A stretch of DNA of 39,022 nucleotides from an uncultured Akkermansia sp. (GTDB lineage: Bacteria > Verrucomicrobiota > Verrucomicrobiia > Verrucomicrobiales > Akkermansiaceae), in the NCBI GenBank assembly GCA_904501975.1, contig CAJGCZ010000019.1, positions 1 through 39,022 on the forward strand. Direction: 5' to 3'. Shown one piece after another: positions 23,808 through 31,018 of the stretch. Within the stretch, counting starts at the first letter, position 1. Each line of letters begins with the position of its first letter. The notes beneath the pieces are model-generated. The model had not been told where the DNA came from. It searched no databases and saw only the letters and a list, made by a program, of their open reading frames with translations. Both the position numbers and the translations under genes were made by a program.

Positions 23808-25211
23808 TTATTTAGCACCTCTGCCGAAAATAACAGCCGGAATCGTACGCAGAATCAGCACAAAGTCAACCCAAAGACTCCAGTTGTCGATGTAACGCAA
23901 ATCCTTGTTGACCATAAAGCTGAATCCCTCGCTGTTGCTGCGGCCTTCGACCTGCCAATAGCAGGTAAGCCCCGGCTTAACACTCAGGCGACGGCGTTGG
24001 GTGTATTCCGGAAACTCCTTGGTTTCATAGACGGGCAGGGGACGGGGACCCACAATGCTCATGTCGCCCATGAAAATATTGATTAACTGGGGCAACTCGT
24101 CAATGGAGAACTTACGGATAAAATGGCCGAACTTAAAAATGCGAGGATCATTCGTCAACTTGAAGATGGGCCCCTCCATTTCGTTGCCGTATTTTTCCTT
24201 TACCTCAGCTAAGCGCTGCTCAGCATCGGCATACATCGAGCGGAATTTCCACATGCTGAAGGGACGCCCGTACAGGCCGGAGCGCTGCTGCTTAAAGAAG
24301 ATGGGGCCTTTGGGGTCGCTGATTTTAATGCAAATAGCCGTAATCAGCCAGATGGGGGAAGAGAGCAGAATGGCAATGGCGGCCATGGTGCGGTCAAAGA
24401 TGCTCTTAATCATGCGCGCCCATGAGTACACGGGAGTGGAGGTAAGAATCATCACGCGGTTATCGCCAATCACGCTCACATCGGCTCTCAAATTCACCGG
24501 ATGTGCATCCTTCAAATGAACATAAACATCGATGCCCTGGAGCTCGCAGCGAGAGATGGTCTCTTTATTGCTGTTATATGCCGAGAGACCGCCGAACAAA
24601 ATAATGCGGTCTACGTGGTTTTCTTCAATAAGACGCTGCACTTCCTCTTGCGGGGTAGAGGGACTAACTTTGCCCACAACCGTCAAGCTCTTTTTCCAGA
24701 AGTCGGGCATGGCTTCCCACTCGCTATCGATGCAATCCTCTGCACCGGCTAACAGCACAGAACGCAAGTGGCGTTTGCCCACAGCCGTGTGAATTTGCAG
24801 AACACGCAACAAATAAAAGCGCAAGAAAAGCACAATGGGGATAAGAACAATGCTAACCAGAATAGCGCGGTTCATGAAGAGGGAAATCGGGTCCTCTTTC
24901 ACCAGTTGGTAAACGCCCAGCAAGCACAGGTAATAAACCACGAATGTGGCCAGCTGCCTTAATGCCGTAGAAATGCGCTGCAAATTGCCACGGTGGTAAA
25001 AGCCCAGCATGTGCAAAATTAACGGAACCGCAACTACGGCGGCACCGGCCATGAATGGCGTGGTATAGAATACATTGAAACTCGGGCTGGGAGTCCACCC
25101 GAAAACAGGCGCCACAAAATTAGCAATGGTGGGTGCCAAATAGGCACACAGCATGGCCGCCACCAAGTCAATTAGCGGCGTAATCAGAGTGATGTAGTTT
25201 TTGGAATGCAT
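23808..25211 (-). CDS. Exopolysaccharide polyprenyl-phosphate sugar phosphotransferase
   Basis: The 467-residue membrane protein has about four N-terminal transmembrane helices, a nucleotide-binding-like middle and a C-terminal bacterial sugar transferase domain (about 268-467). That domain carries KSIFDRTMAAIAILLSSP, QQRSGLYGRPFSMWKFRSM, IDELPQLINIFMGDMSIVGP and RLSVKPGLTCYWQVEGRS. This is the WbaP/EpsL type, which loads the first sugar phosphate on undecaprenyl phosphate at the inner membrane to start capsule or O-antigen synthesis. Which sugar is used is unknown. It has its own promoter and is followed by trmL. Confidence 0.93.
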   Translation of the reverse strand: MHSKNYITLITPLIDLVAAMLCAYLAPTIANFVAPVFGWTPSPSFNVFYTTPFMAGAAVVAVPLILHMLGFYHRGNLQRISTALRQLATFVVYYLCLLGVYQLVKEDPISLFMNRAILVSIVLIPIVLFLRFYLLRVLQIHTAVGKRHLRSVLLAGAEDCIDSEWEAMPDFWKKSLTVVGKVSPSTPQEEVQRLIEENHVDRIILFGGLSAYNSNKETISRCELQGIDVYVHLKDAHPVNLRADVSVIGDNRVMILTSTPVYSWARMIKSIFDRTMAAIAILLSSPIWLITAICIKISDPKGPIFFKQQRSGLYGRPFSMWKFRSMYADAEQRLAEVKEKYGNEMEGPIFKLTNDPRIFKFGHFIRKFSIDELPQLINIFMGDMSIVGPRPLPVYETKEFPEYTQRRRLSVKPGLTCYWQVEGRSNSEGFSFMVNKDLRYIDNWSLWVDFVLILRTIPAVIFGRGAK

Positions 25212-25223
25212 CGTGCTCGGTCG

Positions 25224-25252
25224 ATTTTATACGATTAATCTCGTTAAAGCAA
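25224..25252 (-). promoter_or_regulatory. Promoter of the sugar phosphotransferase operon
   Basis: Read on the minus strand: TTGCTT (25252-25247), 17-bp spacer, TAAAAT (25229-25224). It lies 12 nt before the ATG at 25211. Confidence 0.65.
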
Positions 25253-25260
25253 GCCCATAG

Positions 25261-25491
25261 TTATTTGCCTACAACACTGCGAATGCGGGCGCGGTCAAAA
25301 TCAGCCGGGCAAATGGTGCACTCTACTTTGTCTCCTGGGCAGATGATATCGAGCAACGCTTCCTCCTTCTTTTGAATAAAAGCTACCGTTTGTTTGCCGT
25401 TGGGCAGAGTGGCGTGGTAAGCCGTGGGTGCAAAACGCTCGATAATCGTGCAAATGCAGTTGACGTATTGAGAGGGGTATGAATCATTCAT
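25261..25491 (-). CDS. IF-1-like OB-fold protein
   Basis: The 76-residue product aligns along its length with translation initiation factor IF-1. LPNGKQTVAFIQKK matches the L-NGH-V-AHI-GK strand region, and PGDKVECTICPADFDRARI matches PGDKVTVEL-PYDL-RGRI. It differs at many positions that are usually basic (KKEEALLDI where IF-1 has KMR--IRI) and has several cysteines. It may be a divergent paralogue of IF-1 or this genome's IF-1. It starts 5 nt after the AsmA-like stop, so it is probably in that operon. I do not give the infA symbol because of the divergence. Confidence 0.65.
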   Translation of the reverse strand: MNDSYPSQYVNCICTIIERFAPTAYHATLPNGKQTVAFIQKKEEALLDIICPGDKVECTICPADFDRARIRSVVGK

Positions 25492-25496
25492 GATAA

Positions 25497-27143
25497 TCAG
25501 AAAAGGGGAAGGGCCTTCAGGCCGGAATCAATAATATCGGAAGCTGTGTCTGTGGCGCTCTCTAGGAGCGAAGCCGGACGCTGCTTGTCGTCGGGTGTGT
25601 CGTTTTTCTCGCTGTTGCCGGGCAAGAGCCCTTTGCCTACTTCTGCAGCGCTGTTGATGGTATCGAGAATGGAATCCGGCATCAGGGAGCGGGTCAACTC
25701 TTTCACTCTGGCAGAAAGATCCTGCTGCGGAGAATCATTCGTGCCGCTCATGTTAATATTAACCCAATGGAAACCGGCATCGCCCTCGGCATTAAATAAG
25801 CGCGGAATGGCGGCAGAGAAGATGGGGGTGAAAGGCAGCGTTGTGTGACTCAGAAACTCATCGACCACGTTCTTATTAATGCCAATCTTAATAGTGCCAT
25901 GCAGCTTGCCGTCCAATTCCATGATAATGTGGCCGGCCATGCGCAGAGAGTCATCCTTAGTGCGCACATCAATGTTGTCAAACAACCAGGCGCGGTCAAT
26001 ATCTTTGGTTTTGTCTGCATGCGGGAAACGAATGTCGCAATCCGCTTGGCTGATTTCCACAATGTTGAACGTCTTTTCCAAGTAGTCCGTGGCAGCTTGT
26101 TGCCCCGGAATTCTCAGCGCTTTATCGGCTCGCTCATCGCTGCTAAGGTAGAGAGAAATAAAACTCAGCGCCTTGAAACGACCTTTGCGAAGAGAAAAAC
26201 GGCCATGGGCTTTGTTGACAACACGGCGCTTGCCGTCCATCTTCAAGGTGCCGGAAAACTCGCCGGTCAGAATCTCGCGCCATTGCTCGCTCAACAAACG
26301 CTCCACATCAGCATTGCCGACGCTCAGATTCATATCCCAATTTTTATCTTTGATACCGAAGGAACCGGTTAAATCCATGTTGCCTTTGGTGAGTGCAAGC
26401 TGGCAGTCGGTGAGCTGCAGGCGGTCATTGGCATACTCAAACAGGGCGTAGCGAATGCTGCTCTTAGCCAAGTAGCGGTGCGAGGTAGAGAACGTGCCGT
26501 TTCTCAATTTAATTTGCCAGCTGTCGATGTTGCCTTTAAGGGGGGTCGCCGTCAGCGTGCTGCCTTTTAGGGCATATTTGAAGGGGGCTTTGGATTTTTC
26601 GGAACGGCGGAATGTAAGGTCGGCGTTAATGCGCGCGCATTCCACTCTGTCCGTCAAATAACGATTCGGGGTAAAGGAGGAGAAAAAGCTGCTACCTGAG
26701 TCGTCGGGGTAAATCTTGGCCGGCTCCTTGAGAGAGTCCATGCGCACATTCATCTCCTTAATGGTGACTACGGGGGCATACAGTAAGCGGTTCAGCAGCT
26801 CGCTGCGTTCAATCACTGTTGAAATTTCCTTAACCTCCGCTTCTTTCAGAAAGTCGGTGCCGTCAATTTCGATGCTGTGCAGTTTAACGTTGCCGCCTTG
26901 GAGGCGCAGGGGAACAGGAATGCTGAAATCTGTTTTTGTTTTGTTGCTAAGCCGTTCTTGCAACTGCTCGCGGAATCCGTCTCCCTGCAGCCAGCCCATC
27001 AGCCAGAAGTAACCTACCACCAAGATGGCGACTAAGCCGACCACGGAGCCGATACCCCACAGCATCAGCTTTCTTTTGGTGCAGGAAACATTTTTGTTTC
27101 CTCTCCTGCGCAGTGTGCGCTCTTTCCTTTTTCTTCTGGCCAT
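25497..27143 (-). CDS. AsmA-like envelope protein
   Basis: The 548-residue product has a very basic N-terminus (MARRKRKERTLRRRGNK), one membrane segment (about 27-48), and a long beta-rich part outside the membrane. The segment LTGEFSGTLKMDGKRRVVNK followed by GRFSLRKGRFKAL resembles AsmA/DUF3971-type repeats of bridge-like lipid-transfer proteins. A role in outer-membrane lipid homeostasis is inferred from the family. The ATG at 27143 is chosen because the upstream in-frame ATG at 27155 lies in the -10 box. It heads a unit with the IF-1-like gene. Confidence 0.7.
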   Translation of the reverse strand: MARRKRKERTLRRRGNKNVSCTKRKLMLWGIGSVVGLVAILVVGYFWLMGWLQGDGFREQLQERLSNKTKTDFSIPVPLRLQGGNVKLHSIEIDGTDFLKEAEVKEISTVIERSELLNRLLYAPVVTIKEMNVRMDSLKEPAKIYPDDSGSSFFSSFTPNRYLTDRVECARINADLTFRRSEKSKAPFKYALKGSTLTATPLKGNIDSWQIKLRNGTFSTSHRYLAKSSIRYALFEYANDRLQLTDCQLALTKGNMDLTGSFGIKDKNWDMNLSVGNADVERLLSEQWREILTGEFSGTLKMDGKRRVVNKAHGRFSLRKGRFKALSFISLYLSSDERADKALRIPGQQAATDYLEKTFNIVEISQADCDIRFPHADKTKDIDRAWLFDNIDVRTKDDSLRMAGHIIMELDGKLHGTIKIGINKNVVDEFLSHTTLPFTPIFSAAIPRLFNAEGDAGFHWVNINMSGTNDSPQQDLSARVKELTRSLMPDSILDTINSAAEVGKGLLPGNSEKNDTPDDKQRPASLLESATDTASDIIDSGLKALPLF

Positions 27144-27153
27144 AACCGCGCGC

Positions 27154-27182
27154 ATTATGCCACACGGGCGCGCGCCTATCAA
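27154..27182 (-). promoter_or_regulatory. Promoter of the AsmA-like gene
   Basis: Read on the minus strand: TTGATA (27182-27177), 17-bp spacer, CATAAT (27159-27154). It ends 10 nt before the ATG at 27143, giving a leader of about 3 nt. Confidence 0.7.
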
Positions 27183-27253
27183 GCAAAATGTGTTTTCGAC
27201 CCGTTAATCGTACATTTGAATCATAAAAATTGAGATTCTGAGGAAATAAAGTA

Positions 27254-27282
27254 TTGACTCCTTTGCATAAATTTGCTTAACT
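27254..27282 (+). promoter_or_regulatory. Promoter of the small lipoprotein
   Basis: TTGACT (27254-27259), 17-bp spacer, TTAACT (27277-27282). Here the leader is longer, about 24 nt. Confidence 0.6.
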
Positions 27283-27313
27283 AGACGCGATAAGTTCATA
27301 CGACATTTTTCTT

Positions 27314-27514
27314 ATGAAAGCCACCACTCTCATTCTTGCTCTTGCTTGCGCAGTAGGTTTCAGCTCCTGCTGCTGCCAGTCCCAGTCCATGCCTCCCCTG
27401 CGCCCCATGCCCACGGGTGAGTGCTGCGGTAACAATCAGGATCAGCCCGCTCCCGGCGTTGAACAGCCGGTGCAGACTCCCACTAAGCAGCTCCCCGTTC
27501 AGGAGGGCAAGTAA
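27314..27514 (+). CDS. Small cysteine-rich lipoprotein
   Basis: The 66-residue product has a signal peptide and lipobox-like VGFSSC, so the mature protein would begin at the first of three consecutive cysteines (about residues 19-21). The rest is Pro/Gln-rich with one CC pair (GECCGNN). No domain is recognised. It has its own promoter and terminator, which supports it as a real gene. Function unknown. Confidence 0.72.
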   Translation: MKATTLILALACAVGFSSCCCQSQSMPPLRPMPTGECCGNNQDQPAPGVEQPVQTPTKQLPVQEGK

Positions 27515-27574
27515 AGAAGCTTAGCCGGGGTGAGTGCTCTCCGTTGAGAGTGCTGCTTCCGATACAATTTTTCA

Positions 27575-27603
27575 GGTCGCGTCTACCGGGCGCGGCCTTT
27601 TTT
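27575..27603 (+). terminator. Terminator of the small lipoprotein gene
   Basis: GGTCGCG (27575-27581) pairs with CGCGGCC (27591-27597), with one wobble, followed by six Ts. It ends just before the phosphatase promoter. Confidence 0.82.
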
Positions 27604-27604
27604 C

Positions 27605-27634
27605 TTGGCAGTGGGGAGGGGGATATGTTAACAT
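27605..27634 (+). promoter_or_regulatory. Promoter of alkaline phosphatase
   Basis: TTGGCA (27605-27610), 18-bp spacer, TAACAT (27629-27634). The GTG at 27641 is 7 nt after the -10, the position expected for a leaderless start. Confidence 0.5.
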
Positions 27635-27640
27635 GTGAGC

Positions 27641-28741
27641 GTGAAACTTACATCATTTTTTGTCTTGTTGGCCGGGTTGGCTTGCAGTAGTATTGCAGCT
27701 ACTATCCAAACCGTGGATAACGTGAAACAGCACGAGGTGGTTTCCGCTTCGTGGTTGAAACAAATACCGGACACCGCTCCCATAAAGAATGTGATTCTGA
27801 TGATTGGCGATGGCATGAGCTCTGAGCACGTATGGGCCGCTTGGATATGTAATGGCGGAAAATTGAATGTGGAGACCTTGCCCTACACCGGCTTCTCTCG
27901 TACCTATTCTGCCAATAAATTAGTTACGGACTCCGCTGCCGGCGGTACTGCCCTGGCTTGCGGCGAAAAAACAAATAACGGTATGCTGGGGCAAACCCCG
28001 CAGGGTGAGCATTTGCAATCACTCGCCGCGGCCATGATGGCTGAGCCCTATGGCAAGAAAGCCGGCTTGGTCGTTACAAAGGCTATTACAGATGCTACCC
28101 CGGCTGCGTTCTATGCCCATACCTCCAGCAGACAAAATACACGGAAAATAGCCGCGCAGCTGTGCCAAGCCGATTTGCAGGTGGTTGTTGGCGGCGGTGC
28201 TTCTCATTTCTCTGCCGAACAGCTTGCAGCTCTCCGTGCGGTGACGGATTCTCATGTTCTGTTGGCAGCCCCGGAGCATTGCCCCTATGCTGCAGAACGC
28301 GGCAATATGCTGCCGGAGCAGACTCGCAAGGCGCTTCGCTTATTGGAGCAATCCCCCAACGGCTTTTTCCTCATGATTGAGGGGTCGGAAATTGATACGG
28401 CTTCGCACGCCAAAGAACTGCGCCGCGCGGTAGAGGAAACGCTGGATTTTGATAGTGCTTTGGGAGAAGTGCTCGCTTGGATGAAGGGGCGCACGGATAC
28501 CCTGCTGGTGGTGACGGCAGACCACCAAACAGGCGGTTTGGTGATACACGATGGCAACGTGAAGGCCGGGCAGGTAAAGGGCTCCTATGCCACGGATGCT
28601 CACACCGGCATTGCCGTGCCGATTTATGCTGCCGGCCCCGGAGCAAGCCGCTTCACCGGAGTGATGGAAAATACAGAAATACCGCGCATTATCCTTCAGT
28701 TGCTTTCGCAGCAGGGGGCTGATGCTGAGCTTAACCTCTAA
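27641..28741 (+). CDS. Secreted alkaline phosphatase family protein
   Basis: The 366-residue product has a signal peptide (MKLTSFFVLLAGLACSSIAA). Catalytic and metal motifs of the PhoA family are present: D57 in ILMIGDGMSS, the nucleophile S98 in VTDSAAGGTALACG, ATPAAFYAH, the metal-binding IEGSEIDTASHA, and TADHQTGGL. It should hydrolyse phosphomonoesters in the periplasm. It is shorter than E. coli PhoA. Start is GTG; an in-frame GTG at 27635 is also possible but lies directly against the -10. No Pho box is recognised. Confidence 0.92.
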   Translation: MKLTSFFVLLAGLACSSIAATIQTVDNVKQHEVVSASWLKQIPDTAPIKNVILMIGDGMSSEHVWAAWICNGGKLNVETLPYTGFSRTYSANKLVTDSAAGGTALACGEKTNNGMLGQTPQGEHLQSLAAAMMAEPYGKKAGLVVTKAITDATPAAFYAHTSSRQNTRKIAAQLCQADLQVVVGGGASHFSAEQLAALRAVTDSHVLLAAPEHCPYAAERGNMLPEQTRKALRLLEQSPNGFFLMIEGSEIDTASHAKELRRAVEETLDFDSALGEVLAWMKGRTDTLLVVTADHQTGGLVIHDGNVKAGQVKGSYATDAHTGIAVPIYAAGPGASRFTGVMENTEIPRIILQLLSQQGADAELNL

Positions 28742-28768
28742 AAAAAATCCCGTTTTTGAAAATCTTGC

Positions 28769-28797
28769 TTGCCAAACGGATAAAATTTGGTTAAATA
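28769..28797 (+). promoter_or_regulatory. Candidate promoter of the ExbB-ExbD-TPR cluster
   Basis: TTGCCA (28769-28774), 17-bp spacer, TAAATA (28792-28797), in a T/A-rich stretch. It lies 39 nt before the exbB ATG. Other placements are possible in this AT-rich region. Confidence 0.4.
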
Positions 28798-28836
28798 AGA
28801 AGCGTTAATTTTGCATAAACAGCATTTTTTACTATT

Positions 28837-29670
28837 ATGAAATCAACGATCGCTCGTTTCGGTATTCGTGCTCTCTCCCTCGGAGCAGTAGCAATGGCCT
28901 CCATGTCAACAGTATTCGCTGCAGAAGAAGCGAAGGCTCCCAAGACCGCCCTTGATAAGTGGGTTATCGACGGTGGTTGGACGATGATTCCTCTCGTTAT
29001 TCTTCTCGGTATCGCCATTTTCCTTGTGGTATACTGCTTGATGTCCATTAACAAGAACAAGTTCTGCCCGGATGATCTCCGCGGTCAGCTCGTAGCCCTC
29101 ATGGGTGAGTGCCGTGTGCGCTCCGCTATTGAGCTCGCTACCACCAGCCCCACCTATCTTGGTCGCTTGGTTGCCTATGCTCTTCCCAACATCGATGCCA
29201 CTCGTCCTGAGGACCTCGGTAAGGAAGGTGTTGAAGACGCCATCGCTGACTTCTCCAACAACGAGCGTCCGAGCATCATGTTCTGCATCGATATTCTCGC
29301 CCTCGTAGGTTCCATCGCTCCCTCCATCGGTCTGTTCGGTACCATTCAGGGTATGGTGGGCGCCTTCGGTACGTTGGCTGAAGCCGGTCAGGCTGACCCC
29401 TCCGCTCTTGCTAGCGATATTTCCGTGGCACTTCTTACCACCTTCTGGGGTCTGATTATTTCCATTCTTGCCATTCCTGCTTACTTCTTCATCAAGAAGC
29501 ACGCTCAGAAGCTGGAATCCGAATCCATCAATGCTATCTCTGAGATGGTAAACACCTCCATCAACGTTATCAACGCTGAAGCTCAGCTTGCCCGCATCCC
29601 CGAAGGCCTCGGTGGTGAGGAAGAAGAAGCTGTAGAGGGTGAGTACTACGAAGAGGAAGTTCAGGGCTAA
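28837..29670 (+). CDS. exbB: MotA/TolQ/ExbB proton channel family protein
   Basis: ExbB-type proteins form the pentameric inner-membrane stator that couples proton flow to work across the envelope. The 277-residue product has a probable signal peptide (to about residue 29, STVFAAEE) and a first membrane helix at about 50-70. A TolQ/ExbB core follows at about 145-220 with GSIAPSIGLFGTIQGMVGAF and LLTTFWGLIISI. The C-terminus is highly acidic (EEEEAVEGEYYEEE). It is the first gene of a five-gene cluster with two ExbD genes. No TonB gene is seen. Confidence 0.9.
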   Translation: MKSTIARFGIRALSLGAVAMASMSTVFAAEEAKAPKTALDKWVIDGGWTMIPLVILLGIAIFLVVYCLMSINKNKFCPDDLRGQLVALMGECRVRSAIELATTSPTYLGRLVAYALPNIDATRPEDLGKEGVEDAIADFSNNERPSIMFCIDILALVGSIAPSIGLFGTIQGMVGAFGTLAEAGQADPSALASDISVALLTTFWGLIISILAIPAYFFIKKHAQKLESESINAISEMVNTSINVINAEAQLARIPEGLGGEEEEAVEGEYYEEEVQG

Positions 29671-29687
29671 CCTGATGCACATTTCGG

Positions 29688-29727
29688 GCCTGCCGGTAGC
29701 CTCACAAGCTTAACGAGCCCGGCAGGC
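29688..29727 (+). other. Intercistronic hairpin between exbB and exbD1
   Basis: GCCTGCCGG (29688-29696) pairs perfectly with CCGGCAGGC (29719-29727) over a 22-nt loop, followed by ATAATTTCTAATTTTT. It could be a partial terminator or an mRNA-stability element for the upstream exbB message. Confidence 0.6.
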
Positions 29728-29753
29728 ATAATTTCTAATTTTTCATATTCCCC

Positions 29754-30341
29754 ATGAGTAAGAAAAAAGTAAAGCAATCGGATGACGATTACGGAAAGGT
29801 GAACCTTTCTCCGATGATTGACTGCTGCTTCCTTTTGCTCATTTTCTTCGTGGTGAACGCAACCGCTCTTACCGTGTCGAAAGACCCGAGCGTGACCATG
29901 CCCCAGGCAACCAAGCCGACAGACTTGGAAGACGCCAAGGGTTGTATTGTGGTCAACGTGTTTGCTCCGGAAAAAATGTTGGAGCTTGCCCGAACCGGCA
30001 GCGACAAGGATAAGAAAGGCGAGGAAGTACGCATCAAGAAGCTGCAGGAATCTTACAAGTGTGCAGATGCATCCCGCATTCACTTTGGTTTCAAGACCGG
30101 TAAGGGTGAAATGCGCTACGTAACGGATGAAGGTGCTACGGAGACCATCAAGAAATTGGAGGAGTTCATCAAGGACGAGAAGAAAGGCCTTGAGTCCACC
30201 AAGATTGAGAAGGAGAAGATTCGTATCTACATTCGTGCAGACGCCCGAGCAGACTGGAAACGTACGTTCTACGTTATCACCGCTGCTAACAACGCCGGTA
30301 TCTCCGATATCGTGTTCGGTTCTCTTCCCGCCAAGAAGTAA
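29754..30341 (+). CDS. exbD: ExbD/TolR-family protein, first copy (long form)
   Basis: ExbD dimers sit inside the ExbB pentamer and carry the proton-binding aspartate. The 195-residue protein has D23 at the start of the single membrane helix (SPMIDCCFLLLIFFVV) and a periplasmic domain enlarged by a Lys/Glu-rich insert (about 78-150). It ends with a TolR-like IRIYIRADARADWKRTFYV fold. It is longer than the usual ExbD of about 140 residues. It is followed 25 nt later by a second ExbD gene. Confidence 0.88.
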   Translation: MSKKKVKQSDDDYGKVNLSPMIDCCFLLLIFFVVNATALTVSKDPSVTMPQATKPTDLEDAKGCIVVNVFAPEKMLELARTGSDKDKKGEEVRIKKLQESYKCADASRIHFGFKTGKGEMRYVTDEGATETIKKLEEFIKDEKKGLESTKIEKEKIRIYIRADARADWKRTFYVITAANNAGISDIVFGSLPAKK

Positions 30342-30366
30342 TAAACATTTAACATAACACAAGATT

Positions 30367-30861
30367 ATGGCAAGACGTAAACAAATTCAGACAGAGGAGC
30401 AGGGGGATCCTGAGATGGAAATCTCGTCCATGATTGACTGCTGCTTCCTGCTGCTCATTTACTTCCTGGTAGCAACGTCTCTCGTGAGTGAGAAGAAGTT
30501 CGATATGGCCCTTCCGGCCGGTCAGTCCTCTGCTTCCGCCAGTGACAGCAAGCCCTTCAACATTAAGATTACTTCTGACAACGCCATCTACTACGAAGAC
30601 CAGAGTGGCAAGAAGTTCAGCATGGGCCCTGCCACGGAGCTGAGACTCAAGCCCGGCCAGACCGGTTATTATGAGGAGCGCGACCTCACCGAGTTGGTGA
30701 CACGTCTCAAGGCTCTGAATAACGACCCCAAGAATCCTAAACCTCTTATTCTGACCGCCGATCCCACATCTAAGCACCAGCGCGTCATGGACGTTATGTC
30801 CGCGCTGACTCAGGCCGATATTAAGGCCGTTGCCGTGAAGTGCGAAGCCGTAGCTCAATAA
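30367..30861 (+). CDS. exbD: ExbD/TolR-family protein, second copy
   Basis: The 164-residue protein has D24 in SMIDCCFLLLIYFLV, a membrane helix almost identical at its start to that of the preceding copy, followed by a distinct periplasmic domain (PLILTADPTSKHQRVMDVM). Two different ExbD proteins in tandem suggest a heterodimer in one ExbB channel. It ends 36 nt before a GC-rich hairpin. Confidence 0.88.
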   Translation: MARRKQIQTEEQGDPEMEISSMIDCCFLLLIYFLVATSLVSEKKFDMALPAGQSSASASDSKPFNIKITSDNAIYYEDQSGKKFSMGPATELRLKPGQTGYYEERDLTELVTRLKALNNDPKNPKPLILTADPTSKHQRVMDVMSALTQADIKAVAVKCEAVAQ

Positions 30862-30896
30862 GCGCAGCAAGTCAGATTAAATCAACCTAAAACGAT

Positions 30897-30941
30897 ATAG
30901 GGGGGAGGCGGGGCGGCCTGAGTCGCTGCCCTCCCCCCTAT
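30897..30941 (+). other. GC-rich intercistronic hairpin after exbD2
   Basis: ATAGGGGGGAG (30897-30907) pairs with CTCCCCCCTAT (30931-30941), a perfect 11-bp stem over a GC-rich 23-nt loop, with no T-run after it. It is more likely a stability or processing element, or a pause, than a full terminator. Confidence 0.65.
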
Positions 30942-31018
30942 CCAATCAGACAGCTTTCCCAAAATATAAATCAACCAAGTGCCCGTGTGTGGCACGAGGA
31001 TTTAACCCATACCAATTT

